This document shows, piece after piece, positions 25,187 through 34,601 of a stretch of 64,000 nt of DNA. Under the pieces are notes generated by a model. It worked only from the letters and a program-made list of their open reading frames with translations, was not told the DNA's origin and did no database searches. Every line of letters begins with the position of its first letter. Position 1 is the first letter of the stretch. Both the position numbers and the translations under genes were made by a program. Source of the DNA: Mongoliibacter ruber (GTDB lineage: Bacteria; Bacteroidota; Bacteroidia; Cytophagales; Cyclobacteriaceae); NCBI RefSeq assembly GCF_003003005.1, contig NZ_PVTR01000009.1, forward strand, positions 171,030-235,029, read 5' to 3'.

Positions 25187-26500
25187 TTATTTCTTTTTAT
25201 AAGTAATTTTTATCGGAACGCCCTCAAAATCAAAGTTTTCACGAAGCCTGTTCTCCAAGAACCTGGTATAAGGTGTTTTGATATACTGTGGAAGATTGCA
25301 AAAGAATGCAAAAACAGGGTTTTTTGTAGGAAGTTGAGTGATATATTTAATCTTGATGTACTTCCCTTTATTTGCCGGTGGCGGATAATTCTCAATTTCA
25401 GGGAGCATCTTGTCATTAAGTTTTGAAGTAGCTACTTTCCTGGTTTTGTTATCATAAACTTTTACCGCCAGCTCAATTGCCTGGAAAATTCTTTGCTTGG
25501 TTTCTACAGAAGTGGAAATAATCGGAATCCATTTATTCTCACCCAACCTTTCCACCATATCCTTTTTAAGCGTGTCCAAGGTCTTGTGATCCTTTTCAAC
25601 CAAATCCCACTTATTGATCATGATCATGATCCCTTTGTTGTTTTTGATACCCAAAGAGATAAGGTTCATATCTTGCGCTTCCAATCCTCGGGTAGCATCT
25701 ACCATGATGATAAGCACATCAGATTCTTCCAATGTTCTCAGAGAACGCATCACTGAATAGAACTCAATGTCTTCTTTGACTTTGGCTTTCTTTCTGATTC
25801 CAGCAGTATCGGTAATGATAAAGTCTTTGCCATACAATTTATATCTGGTATGGATGGCATCTCGGGTGGTGCCCGCTTCATCTGTTACGATTGACCTTTC
25901 TTTTCCAAGAAGTGCATTTAGAAAAGATGACTTCCCTACATTAGGCCTTCCCAGAATGGCAATACGTGGAATTCCATCTTCTGGATCTTCCTCACCATCT
26001 TCAGGGAAGTGCTTGATCACCTCATCAAGTAAGTCACCTGTACCGCTGCCACTTGTAGCTGCAATGGTAAAAACATCATTTTCACCCAATCCCATAGCGT
26101 AGAATTCAGCTGACATCATTGCCTTTTCAGGAGTATCCGCTTTATTTGCCACTATAAAAACAGGCTTTTTTGTTGCTCTCAGCTCTTTGGCAAACTCCTT
26201 ATCCAAATCTGTGAGACCGTCATGACAATCCACAACAAATAAAATGACATTGGCTTCTTCCAATGCAAGCTTTACTTGTTTGCGGATTTCTGCTTCATAC
26301 ATATCATCAGATCCGGTCACATAACCACCCGTATCGATGACTGAAAAAAACTTTCCACCCCAAGTGGCATGGCCATAATGCCTATCTCGAGTAACTCCCG
26401 ACACATTATCCTCTATCGCTTTACGCTCTTCAATCAATCTATTAAAAAAGGTAGATTTGCCCACATTGGGTCTACCTACAATTGCTACTATATTTGCCAT
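25187..26500 (-). CDS. der: Ribosome-assembly GTPase Der (EngA)
   Basis: Der has two consecutive GTPase domains and acts in late 50S ribosomal subunit assembly. G1 loops are GRPNVGKSTFFNRL at about 8 and GRPNVGKSSFLNALLG at about 183. Switch/G3 motifs are DTGG and DTAG, and G4 motifs are NKAD and NKWD. A C-terminal KH-like domain ends with FEGVPIKITYKKK. The length of 437 residues is standard. The gene starts 11 bp after era on the same strand and is probably co-transcribed with it. Confidence 0.97.
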   Translation of the reverse strand: MANIVAIVGRPNVGKSTFFNRLIEERKAIEDNVSGVTRDRHYGHATWGGKFFSVIDTGGYVTGSDDMYEAEIRKQVKLALEEANVILFVVDCHDGLTDLDKEFAKELRATKKPVFIVANKADTPEKAMMSAEFYAMGLGENDVFTIAATSGSGTGDLLDEVIKHFPEDGEEDPEDGIPRIAILGRPNVGKSSFLNALLGKERSIVTDEAGTTRDAIHTRYKLYGKDFIITDTAGIRKKAKVKEDIEFYSVMRSLRTLEESDVLIIMVDATRGLEAQDMNLISLGIKNNKGIMIMINKWDLVEKDHKTLDTLKKDMVERLGENKWIPIISTSVETKQRIFQAIELAVKVYDNKTRKVATSKLNDKMLPEIENYPPPANKGKYIKIKYITQLPTKNPVFAFFCNLPQYIKTPYTRFLENRLRENFDFEGVPIKITYKKK

Positions 26501-26511
26501 AATCCTATTAC

Positions 26512-27402
26512 TTATTGGTCGTAACCAAATTTTCTCAACTTATTTTTATTTTTTCTCCAATCATCTTCTACTTTGACGAAAGTTTCGAGAAATATTTTCT
26601 TCCCAAAGAACTTTTCCATTTCCTCCCTTGCCTGAATCCCCACTCTTTTGAGTGCCTTTCCTTTATCTCCTATGATAATGCCTTTTTGGCTATTTCTTTC
26701 CACATAGATGACCGCTCGGATACGAATGATATTTTTCTCTTCATAGAAATCCTCTATTGCCACTTCGGTACTGTACGGGATTTCTTTTTTATAATTCAGA
26801 AAGATTTTTTCCCGGACAATTTCAGATGCAAAGAATCTCTCCGGCTTATCGGTAAGTTCTTCTTTATCGTAATAAGGTGGATGAATAGGTATCCTATCAA
26901 GGATTTCAACCAGAATGCGTTCGGTATTGAAACTTTCGGAGGCAGAGATCGGAATGACTGTTTCTGCCTTGATTCTTTGGGTCCAATAAGCCGTGACTTC
27001 TTCCAATTGATTTTCCTTAGAAAGGTCAATTTTGTTGATGACAAGTAGCACAGGAACACCTGAATTATTGATCTTTTCAATTACGTCTTCTATTTCTTCA
27101 TCAGTTTCAAATAGATCGGTTACGAAAAGTATCACATCTGCATCCTCCAAAGATATATTAACAAAACCCATCATGCTTTTATGCAGCTCGTATTTGGGTT
27201 TGAGCATACCGGGAGTATCCGAAAATATCACCTGATATTGCTCATCATTGATAATGCCCATAATCCTATGACGGGTGGTCTGGGCTTTGGAGGAGATGAT
27301 CGAAAGTCTCTCACCGATCAACACATTCATAAGTGTGGATTTGCCAACATTGGGTTTACCAACTATGTTAACAAAGCCTGCTTTGTGTGTATTTTCGGTC
27401 AT
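26512..27402 (-). CDS. era: GTPase Era
   Basis: Era is a GTPase that binds the 3' end of 16S rRNA during 30S assembly. The G1 loop GKPNVGKSTLMNVLIG is at about 13, the switch DTPGMLKPKYELHK follows, NKID is the G4 motif, and the C-terminal KH domain is KGIIIGDKGKALKRVGIQA. Length 296 residues is normal. A TACCTTTG element at 27427-27420 (minus) sits 17 bp ahead of the ATG and is a likely -7 box. der follows after 11 bp, so the two ribosome-assembly GTPases form one unit. Confidence 0.97.
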   Translation of the reverse strand: MTENTHKAGFVNIVGKPNVGKSTLMNVLIGERLSIISSKAQTTRHRIMGIINDEQYQVIFSDTPGMLKPKYELHKSMMGFVNISLEDADVILFVTDLFETDEEIEDVIEKINNSGVPVLLVINKIDLSKENQLEEVTAYWTQRIKAETVIPISASESFNTERILVEILDRIPIHPPYYDKEELTDKPERFFASEIVREKIFLNYKKEIPYSTEVAIEDFYEEKNIIRIRAVIYVERNSQKGIIIGDKGKALKRVGIQAREEMEKFFGKKIFLETFVKVEDDWRKNKNKLRKFGYDQ

Positions 27403-27602
27403 GACTACAATTTTTTACACAAAGGTACTCTAATTTTTTGAGTATCTGATAGTTTAAGCTTCAATAACCAAATAAACTTCCGATCATGGATATAAAAACA
27501 CTTATTTGTAAAATATTTCAGCGAAAAACGCCTCTCCATCAAGACTTTATTCCAAAATAATTATTTTAAAACTCATGCTACAACAAAAAAAGCCTGATGA
27601 TA

Positions 27603-27634
27603 TTTGCATTTTAAGAAACGGTCATATACTTTTG
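27603..27634 (+). promoter_or_regulatory. Promoter of the initiator tRNA
   Basis: TTTG (27603-27606), a 20-nt spacer and TACTTTTG (27627-27634) match the Bacteroidota promoter consensus. A small hairpin AAGGA-GGAAG-TCCTT lies between it and the tRNA. Confidence 0.6.
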
Positions 27635-27701
27635 TGTCATCATTAAGGAGGAAGTCCTTAAAAAAACTGAAATAAAAAGCTCGAAAGCTTTAAAAATATA
27701 T

Positions 27702-27774
<73 letters not shown>

Positions 27775-27784
27775 CTAAACAATC

Positions 27785-27812
27785 AGTTGGTCGTTTTACG
27801 ACCAACTTTTTG
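27785..27812 (+). terminator. Rho-independent terminator after the tRNA
   Basis: The arm AGTTGGTCG (27785-27793) pairs with CGACCAACT (27799-27807), followed by TTTTTG. It ends the tRNA transcript within the left end of the putative island. Confidence 0.75.
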
Positions 27813-27982
27813 TGTTTTATAGCCTCTCATTTGTGGTGTATCAATGTATTTAGATCCTATTTAATTCAAATTATCTCCAAGCATGCCCCCTTTTTTCAGG
27901 TTTTTGAGAATTATGAAAGCAAAAAATAAGTAGGTTGCAATGAGAGTTTAAATAGTAGCGTTTCCGAATTGATTGAATTTTT

Positions 27983-29362
27983 CTAGAAATCCCATTTCTT
28001 TTTCCATGCAGAAAATTCGGAAGGTTTGATACGATAACGTACAAAATTACCTTCATGAAGCTCGAGGAGTTCGGTTTCAACTACTTCAGAGAACCTAGAT
28101 CGATCAATTTCAGGTAATTTTTTGGCTTCAGATTCAACTATTTCTGATGCATTTTCCTTTTCCGTTGCATTGCAAACAATTTGATTGACAATCGCACGTA
28201 TTTCTTCCCGGTATTTCATACGAAATGGATCTGGTTCACCCAAAGACTGACGGATTGCAGCATAACGCATAGCGGATCGCTCATATGCCCATAGAAAAAC
28301 ATCCTTGAATAATTCGATTCGGTTTAATTCATAAATGCCAAGCATTCCTTTGATATAGGTTTGTTCTGGCACATCTACAAACGAAAGAGGTGCAAGATTG
28401 TGTCGATTCAACGAAATATTGGCTGCTAATCTAGATACTCGCTTATTGACATCATCAAAAGGCTGCAGGTAGGGAAGCTGAACCAATAGAAAAAAAGCCT
28501 GCTCAAATGGATTTTCTATTTGTCTTACTTTTGCCAGAATTAGGTCAAAAGATTCTTCGATGAGTTGCGGAATTCCTAACGGGGTAAACACGGAATTTGC
28601 AATTCCGACACCAAATGTCCTAAGCCTACCTGATGCTGCGGGATTGGGTAACAGGTTGTTTGAAAGAAGCGCATGTAGATTGAGAAAAGTATAGCGATTG
28701 AAGCCCACCTCATCAGAAGATTCTACCAAAAACTCAATAGCTTCTTTGTGGTTAAGAATCATCTGCGTTTCCATTGGAGATTTATTGGAGGGGGCTTTTC
28801 CATTATGTATAAGCAACTCCGTATCCAACAGGGAATAGGTGTTGCCTTCCAGTCTACTTGAATTCCAGGAAAGATCGATTAATAAACGGTTCAATATTTC
28901 TCTGGCATAGGTTCCGGCCGGCTGTTCATTATCCTTTGTTTTCCCCCATTCAGCTAGTTTTTGTTTTTCTTCTTTGCTGAGAAAACTGTCACTATTCGGG
29001 CGATAGTTTTCTAAAAAGGATCGAACATATCCGGCTGGTGTTTTTTGGATTTCAGGGTGGGAAACTAAGGCTAAAATAGCCTTTCCTTCTTCTGAAAGTG
29101 GAATGGTTGATTGTGGCTCCTCTGTTGATTTAATGCTTTTGGAATCCTGTGTTTGTTCAGGGATATTTGCATAATAACGTGTGGACCGAGCCTCTCCTTT
29201 CATTAGGATCAAGTTCTTTTCTCTAAGGCTTTTTAGTCTTCTTTGTAGCGCTCTCTTCTCAATTTGAAATGGGAGCAACCTAAGAAGTTGTTCTATTCCT
29301 AAACCATCAGAAGATGACGCAATCGTTTCTTCAATTAGTTGTAGCTCATCTCGATTTACCAT
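27983..29362 (-). CDS. Fic-domain protein with degenerate active site and N-terminal wHTH
   Basis: The 459-residue protein has an N-terminal winged-helix domain (about 1-65, EKRALQRRLKSLREKNLIL), a linker and a Fic fold. The inhibitory motif (S/T)xxxE(G/N) is present as SSRLEGN (S168, E172). The catalytic loop reads LQPFDDVNKRVSR in place of HPFxxGNGR: the catalytic His is Gln (Q300) and both glycines are changed, so classical AMP-transfer is unlikely. A C-terminal helical/winged domain follows. Established knowledge: Fic proteins include toxins and modifying enzymes. The start is the ATG at 29362; a TTG two codons upstream is also in frame. The gene lies alone between two copies of a tRNA 3' end, with nested palindromes upstream. 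Confidence 0.85.
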   Translation of the reverse strand: MVNRDELQLIEETIASSSDGLGIEQLLRLLPFQIEKRALQRRLKSLREKNLILMKGEARSTRYYANIPEQTQDSKSIKSTEEPQSTIPLSEEGKAILALVSHPEIQKTPAGYVRSFLENYRPNSDSFLSKEEKQKLAEWGKTKDNEQPAGTYAREILNRLLIDLSWNSSRLEGNTYSLLDTELLIHNGKAPSNKSPMETQMILNHKEAIEFLVESSDEVGFNRYTFLNLHALLSNNLLPNPAASGRLRTFGVGIANSVFTPLGIPQLIEESFDLILAKVRQIENPFEQAFFLLVQLPYLQPFDDVNKRVSRLAANISLNRHNLAPLSFVDVPEQTYIKGMLGIYELNRIELFKDVFLWAYERSAMRYAAIRQSLGEPDPFRMKYREEIRAIVNQIVCNATEKENASEIVESEAKKLPEIDRSRFSEVVETELLELHEGNFVRYRIKPSEFSAWKKKWDF

Positions 29363-29380
29363 CTTCAATCCAATGTTTAT

Positions 29381-29441
29381 CGTGACAATAATAGCTCAAA
29401 AATGACGCAATAAAAATAATTGCGTCACTCTAATTGTCACG
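29381..29441. promoter_or_regulatory. Nested inverted repeats upstream of the Fic gene, likely operator
   Basis: The outer arms CGTGACAAT (29381-29389) and ATTGTCACG (29433-29441) enclose the inner arms TGACGCAAT (29403-29411) and ATTGCGTCA (29419-29427). All four share a TGAC-n-AAT core, which suggests four half-sites for one dimeric repressor. The nearest arm is 19 bp from the Fic start. The wHTH of the Fic protein itself is a candidate binder; this is inference. Confidence 0.6.
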
Positions 29442-29477
29442 ATACTGAAAATTCTAAAAACCAGTGTTTTTATAGAA

Positions 29478-29493
29478 TCCTGTTCCCGCTACT
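29478..29493 (+). other. attR-like copy of the tRNA-Met 3' end
   Basis: This is a second copy of TCCTGTTCCCGCTACT, identical to 27761-27776, without the rest of the tRNA. It marks the right edge of the roughly 1.7-kb segment that carries the Fic gene. Confidence 0.7.
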
Positions 29494-29723
29494 CAGAACC
29501 CCTTATACAGTCTGTATTTAGGTTTATTATTTTTTTGGGTGGGGGTATTGGTGGCCACTAATCTTCTAGCATTAGGATTATGAATTTCATTTTTCTGTTT
29601 AACCACTTTTAATCCACCCTTTTTATGGACCGTTTTGAAAATAGACTTAGAAGAATATCGTCTGGACAAAACGAAATGACCTTGGATAATTGCCGACAAA
29701 GAAACCATTGAGCAAAAGTCTGA

Positions 29724-29837
29724 CGCCAATTTAATGAGTTAAAAAAAGCTCATCATTCAATTAAAGTGGAATATTTGGTTATTGGCGGATATGCCATTGC
29801 ATTTCATGATAAACCGCGCTTTACAGGTCACGGTTAA
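29724..29837 (+). pseudogene. Remnant of a nucleotidyltransferase (AbiEii-like or DUF6036-like)
   Basis: A short frame without a proper start reads FNELKKAHHSIKVEYLVIGG, then YAIAFHDKPRFTG and a stop. This matches the N-terminal signature of nucleotidyltransferase-fold proteins (EYLxVGGYAVAFHGxPRxTGD), but it stops exactly where the catalytic DxD should begin. Upstream, in-frame continuation is broken by TGA. It is best read as a decayed gene, perhaps a toxin or defence component, next to the island boundary. The surrounding 29494-29723 shows no other credible gene. Confidence 0.6.
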
Positions 29838-29844
29838 ACAGAAA

Positions 29845-31134
29845 TTACCTCCCCGCTGTCATCGCCTCCGGAACTATACTTGCAGATTTTTGTGGCGCTT
29901 CTTTTTGGATAAATCTAAAGGTCATAAACAAGGAAATGGTTAAAAATCCCAATACAATCATATCAGCTCCAGGAATGATTTCCTGTAGACCAAACCAGCC
30001 TCCGTTCCAAACATAAAGCGCAATTCCCATTGCAAACCTGACGATCTCAGCAGGAATAGCTACCCTTGCCTTATCCATAAGGCTGGTGTAAGCAAAAATA
30101 AATACCATCATAAAAACCGCATAGAGCATGACTTCCAAATACTGGAATTGTACAAAGGCCACCAAGACATGAAACACCATTCCAAATGCTATGATCATCT
30201 GTACCCAAGACCATACTTGAAGGGACTTAGATGGCTGGCTGTCATACTTCACCTGATCAAAGGCATTTTTCCAATAAGACCAAGGATACTTTTCAGCAAC
30301 ATCTGCCGGTCTCCAACCTGTAGGCATAAACCAAATCCTTAACTTATCCCACCAGTTTTTAGTCCTCCAAGCGTCCTGTATCAATGCCCAAAAATGCACA
30401 TAATTAATGATCAATGGATTCCAGGTATTTACAGGTTTCTTGACACCATATACAGGCGGTTCTTCTTCCAGTTCTTCCTGAAAGGTCCCAAATAATTTGT
30501 CCCAGAAAATGAAAATCTGAGAAAGGTTTTTGTCCAAATAAACATCATTGATGGCATGATGCACTCGATGATGGGAAGGCGTAACGAGAATATGCTCCAG
30601 AATACCCATTTTTCCTATCAATCGGGTATGGTACCAGAACTGGGCGAACAGATGAATAGGTGCAATGATTGCCACCACTTCTGCAGGAATCCCTAAAAAC
30701 GCCATTGGAATATATAAGAAGAAATATATTCCAATAATTGCAGAAATGGACTGTCTCAAAGCACAACTCAGATTGAATTCTTCAGAACTGTGGTGAACGA
30801 TATGCCTATTCCAAAAGGCGTTTATTTTATGATCAAACCTATGACTCCAGTAACCCACAAAATCAATCCCTATAAAAGCCAATACATAAACCAACCAAGT
30901 ACTTTTGATATCAAAAATTGCTACTTTATCCACCAACCAAGCATAGGAAATGATAGCAATGGACAATCCCATAAGGTTTTTGAGCGTATTTGTCATTCCG
31001 GAACTCAAGCTGGAAATGGTATCCATGCCTCTATTGACCTGTTTTTTCATTTTACGAGCAGCTATCTCCTCGATAATGATCAGGATAAGAAAAAAAGGAA
31101 TGGCAATCGAAAGGGCTTTGGCGTAAAGTTCCAT
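29845..31134 (-). CDS. Sterol desaturase / fatty acid hydroxylase family protein
   Basis: This is an integral membrane di-iron oxygenase-type protein of 429 residues with several hydrophobic helices. The histidine clusters needed for iron are complete: HRFDH (H98-H102), HIVHH (H111-H115) and HHRVHH (about 188-193). Established knowledge: this superfamily hydroxylates or desaturates lipids, carotenoids or sterols; the substrate here is unknown. The C-terminal extension beyond about 290 adds four hydrophobic segments and is longer than in the core family. The gene is monocistronic as far as seen, and its stop lies 7 bp from the nucleotidyltransferase remnant. Confidence 0.9.
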   Translation of the reverse strand: MELYAKALSIAIPFFLILIIIEEIAARKMKKQVNRGMDTISSLSSGMTNTLKNLMGLSIAIISYAWLVDKVAIFDIKSTWLVYVLAFIGIDFVGYWSHRFDHKINAFWNRHIVHHSSEEFNLSCALRQSISAIIGIYFFLYIPMAFLGIPAEVVAIIAPIHLFAQFWYHTRLIGKMGILEHILVTPSHHRVHHAINDVYLDKNLSQIFIFWDKLFGTFQEELEEEPPVYGVKKPVNTWNPLIINYVHFWALIQDAWRTKNWWDKLRIWFMPTGWRPADVAEKYPWSYWKNAFDQVKYDSQPSKSLQVWSWVQMIIAFGMVFHVLVAFVQFQYLEVMLYAVFMMVFIFAYTSLMDKARVAIPAEIVRFAMGIALYVWNGGWFGLQEIIPGADMIVLGFLTISLFMTFRFIQKEAPQKSASIVPEAMTAGR

Positions 31135-31501
31135 GGGTTTATATACTTGTCAATCAGGTAACAAATTAATGCAGATAGGCGTCAAATTCAAATTTTTCGG
31201 AAAATGAAATATAATTTGGTCGTATACAAACAAGTCTGTCACGAGAAAACCCTACCATGTGTCAGAAAGCATGATAGAAGGCCTGTAAGCAGGAATAAAA
31301 GACAGGTATGTCTTCTGATATCACTTTTAAAGGAACATGATCTACTTTGTTACATGATCCACTTCGTAAATGAGGACATTATTTACATTTTTTTACAATA
31401 TTCTGATTTTGCGTAGTTATAATGTTTTTTCATCTTGTTTTTAACTTTTTTTAACAAGATAATTGCCGCAAATAATTTTTGATAAAATCAACAACTATCC
31501 T
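31135..31501. other. Intergenic region before SusC/SusD locus 1
   Basis: This 367-bp AT-rich region separates two divergent genes and should hold the promoter for the receptor operon. TTATAATG at about 31418 resembles a -10 box, but I see no exact TAnnTTTG with proper spacing. There is no convincing gene or long repeat. Confidence 0.3.
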
Positions 31502-34500
31502 ATGAAAAAAATTTTACTAAGCTTTGCCTTAGCATTCATGACAGTGTTAACTGTAGCTGCGCAAAGCCGAACGGTAACTGGAAAAGTAACTTCTGTTGAA
31601 GAACCAGATGGTATCCCCGGTGTCAACGTTCGAGTCAAAGGTACAACCTTAGGCACTATTACAGACCTAGATGGCTCATATTCGATAAGCGTTCCGGAAG
31701 GTTCTAGCGTACTAACATTTAGCTTTGTAGGCTTCATGACTAAGGAAATGGCTATTGGAAACAGCTCTCAAATCAATGTTTTATTAGAAGCCGATTTAAA
31801 AACTCTAAGTGAAGTTGTAGTAGTTGGTTATGGCACTCAAGAAAGAAGAGATGTAACGGGTTCTGTTACCTCGATCAACAATGAAGCCATTGAGAACCTG
31901 GTTGCCCCTTCTTTTGATACACAACTGGCGGGTAGAGCTCCAGGTGTTCAAGTTACTGTACCTTCTGGTATTATCGGTGCTAGACCTATCATCAGAATTA
32001 GAGGTGTCAACTCCCTTTCAGGTGGAGCCGATCCATTGATCGTAATTGATGGAGTACCGGTCGTAGACTCAGATCGTTCTAACTCTGTATCAGCGAATCC
32101 ACTTTCTAATATCAACCCTGCAGACATTGAGTCTTATGAAGTATTGAAAGATGGATCAGCTTCTGCTATATATGGTTCTAGAGCTGCCAATGGTGTGATA
32201 TTGATCACTACTAAAAGAGGTCAATCTGGAAAGGCTCAAGTAAACTACAGCATGAGTACTGGTTTCAATGAAGATGTGAATAGATTTGATCTGTTGACTG
32301 GAGACCAATTTGTGGAAATTGCAAACGAAAAGAGATCAAACCTTAACCAATCTCTTTTAGCAAATCCAGGAGTAAATACAGATTGGCAAGATGCTGTCCT
32401 TAGAAGAGGTACAACCCAGCAACATAACCTTTCAATCAGCGGTGGATCAGAGAACACTAAATATTTTTTCTCAGCGGGATTCACAGATCAAGAATCAGCT
32501 ATTAGAAGTAATGATTTAAAAAGATATGCTTTCAGGTCAAATATTGATCATGCTATTTCTAAGAGACTGCGCATAGGAAAGAGTTTGTCCTACACTTATA
32601 CTGAAATTGTTGGCTTAAACAACGGTGCAAATTCACTTTCAGGCGCTATCTATAATGCTACAAGAGCGTTGCCAAACGTGCCGATTTATGATCCTGAAAA
32701 CACTGCCTTTGGTGGATTCAATATCACACCAAACGGAGCAACAACTGGTTTTGGCGCTAACTTGGCCGGTCCTGACAACAATATCCCTAACATCGTATAT
32801 GTTTTAGAAAACAACATTTATCGAAACAGAGCTCACAGGGTATTGGGAAATGCCTACGCTGAAGTTGACATCATAGATGGATTGACAGCTAGATCACAAA
32901 TAGGTATCGATTTGACAATGTCGGATGACTTTACCTCCTTAGATGCAAGACATGGCGATGGAAGAAGTTCAAATGGTTCCGTTACACAGAGATACAACCC
33001 TGTTTTCAGATGGAACTGGCAAAACACCTTGAACTATCAGACTGTAATCGGTGAAGATCATAATATTAATTTGACTGCAGGTGTAGAATACCAGTATACA
33101 AATTTTTACAATTTCACTGCACAAGGAACTGACTTCTCAGATGAGTTTTTCAGATATAGAAACTTGATTTCAGGTTCTTACAACAATCAGTTTTCTGGTG
33201 GTGGTTTCCAAGAGCAAGGATTTGATTCATATTTTGGTAGGCTAAACTATAGTTTTAAAGGAAAATACCTGTTGTCATTGACTGTAAGAAATGATGGCAT
33301 TTCTCAATTGGCTACAGAAAACAGAAGAGGTACATTCCCAGGTGGATCTATTGGATGGAGAGTATCAGACGAAGGCTTTTTCAATAGTGACTTGATATCC
33401 GACTTTAAAGTAAGAGCATCTTATGCAGAAGTAGGTAACGTATCCTTACCTGGTGGTTCTTTCCCTTATGCCGGTGGTTTCGGTCCTGTATTGGCTGCAG
33501 CGGGTGCCGGTATTGGTTACTCTAACGTAGCAAACGTTGCACTTCAGTGGGAAACTTCTAAGAAGTTTAACGTCGGTATGGATATGACTGTAGGAAATGT
33601 AACTATTGCTGCAGACTACTTTTATAACAATGTGGATGGTTTAGTGCTAAATGCTCCAACAGCTCCATCTTTGGGCGTACCAGGTAATACCATTAGTCAA
33701 AACGTTGGGGCTTTATTCAATCAAGGTCTTGAATTAAGATTGATGACCAAGGTATTGCAAAGAGGTGATTTTGTCTGGAATACTGATTTCAACTTCACAT
33801 GGTTGAATAACGAAGTGACTACATTGGTACAACCTCTAACAGGTACATATAACAGAACCGTTGAAGGAGGTCCTATAGCGCAGCTATATGGTTTCAAATG
33901 GGCTGGAGTAAACCCAGCCAATGGAAATGCAATGTATTACAGCGAGGACAATATCGTGCAGTTGCAAGGTGCTAGTTCATGGAGAGCATTTGATCCAAAT
34001 GATCCAGGCAATGTAGATGTTGCAGGAACACCTCCTACCCAGTTTTTCTTAGGAAATACCCTGCCGAAATACCAAGGTGGATGGTCTAACAACTTCTCAT
34101 ATAAAAATTGGGATGCGGAAATCTTCATAAGATATTCAGGTGGCAACTACATCATGAATGAGTCTAAAAGAGGATTGCTAGGACTTGGATTCTCAAACAA
34201 CCTTTCAGAAATCCAAAACAGATGGACAGAAAGCGGTCAAGTGACTGATATCCCAAGATTGTATGCAGGTAGAGATTCAAATACTTGGCAAACTTCTGCA
34301 GCTAACTCAAGATTTATCGAAAGAGGTGATTTCGTAAGAGTTCAGAATATTGTAGTAGGTTATAGGGTTCCTAGAACATTTATAGAAAATACTTTCAATG
34401 GCAACATTAGAAGTGCAAGATTTTTTGCTCAAGTGCAAAACCCTTTGATTTTTACCAAATATTCAGGTTTAGATCCTGAGTCCAATGCATTTGGAGGTCA

Positions 34501-34576
34501 ATTGAATTTTGGTGTGGACTGGAACGTTGCCCCTATCATCAGGACATGGTCTATGGGTCTTAACGTTGGATTTTAA
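31502..34576 (+). CDS. SusC/RagA-family TonB-dependent outer-membrane receptor
   Basis: This is an outer-membrane transporter of about 1024 residues. Signal peptide MKKILLSFALAFMTVLTVAA; the ATG at 31502 is preferred to one 13 codons upstream because it gives a normal signal. A carboxypeptidase-like regulatory domain follows (VTGKVTSVEEPDGIPGVNV, DLDGSYSISVPEG), then the plug with VVVGYGTQERRDVTGSVTS and YEVLKDGSASAIYGSRAANGVI, and a beta barrel ending in a C-terminal Phe (MGLNVGF). It imports an oligomer together with the SusD lipoprotein encoded 25 bp downstream. The substrate is not indicated; no glycosidase, protease or regulator is adjacent. Confidence 0.95.
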   Translation: MKKILLSFALAFMTVLTVAAQSRTVTGKVTSVEEPDGIPGVNVRVKGTTLGTITDLDGSYSISVPEGSSVLTFSFVGFMTKEMAIGNSSQINVLLEADLKTLSEVVVVGYGTQERRDVTGSVTSINNEAIENLVAPSFDTQLAGRAPGVQVTVPSGIIGARPIIRIRGVNSLSGGADPLIVIDGVPVVDSDRSNSVSANPLSNINPADIESYEVLKDGSASAIYGSRAANGVILITTKRGQSGKAQVNYSMSTGFNEDVNRFDLLTGDQFVEIANEKRSNLNQSLLANPGVNTDWQDAVLRRGTTQQHNLSISGGSENTKYFFSAGFTDQESAIRSNDLKRYAFRSNIDHAISKRLRIGKSLSYTYTEIVGLNNGANSLSGAIYNATRALPNVPIYDPENTAFGGFNITPNGATTGFGANLAGPDNNIPNIVYVLENNIYRNRAHRVLGNAYAEVDIIDGLTARSQIGIDLTMSDDFTSLDARHGDGRSSNGSVTQRYNPVFRWNWQNTLNYQTVIGEDHNINLTAGVEYQYTNFYNFTAQGTDFSDEFFRYRNLISGSYNNQFSGGGFQEQGFDSYFGRLNYSFKGKYLLSLTVRNDGISQLATENRRGTFPGGSIGWRVSDEGFFNSDLISDFKVRASYAEVGNVSLPGGSFPYAGGFGPVLAAAGAGIGYSNVANVALQWETSKKFNVGMDMTVGNVTIAADYFYNNVDGLVLNAPTAPSLGVPGNTISQNVGALFNQGLELRLMTKVLQRGDFVWNTDFNFTWLNNEVTTLVQPLTGTYNRTVEGGPIAQLYGFKWAGVNPANGNAMYYSEDNIVQLQGASSWRAFDPNDPGNVDVAGTPPTQFFLGNTLPKYQGGWSNNFSYKNWDAEIFIRYSGGNYIMNESKRGLLGLGFSNNLSEIQNRWTESGQVTDIPRLYAGRDSNTWQTSAANSRFIERGDFVRVQNIVVGYRVPRTFIENTFNGNIRSARFFAQVQNPLIFTKYSGLDPESNAFGGQLNFGVDWNVAPIIRTWSMGLNVGF

Positions 34577-34601
34577 TTAAAATACTCTAAAATTTAAGAA
34601 A

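Noticed and set aside
29493..29729. 78-residue frame on the minus strand
   Set aside because: It starts with TTG, has no motif, and overlaps the decayed region next to the island; not supported as a gene.
31204..31416. 70-residue frame ahead of the SusC gene
   Set aside because: No motif or signal and AT-rich chance coding in a promoter region.
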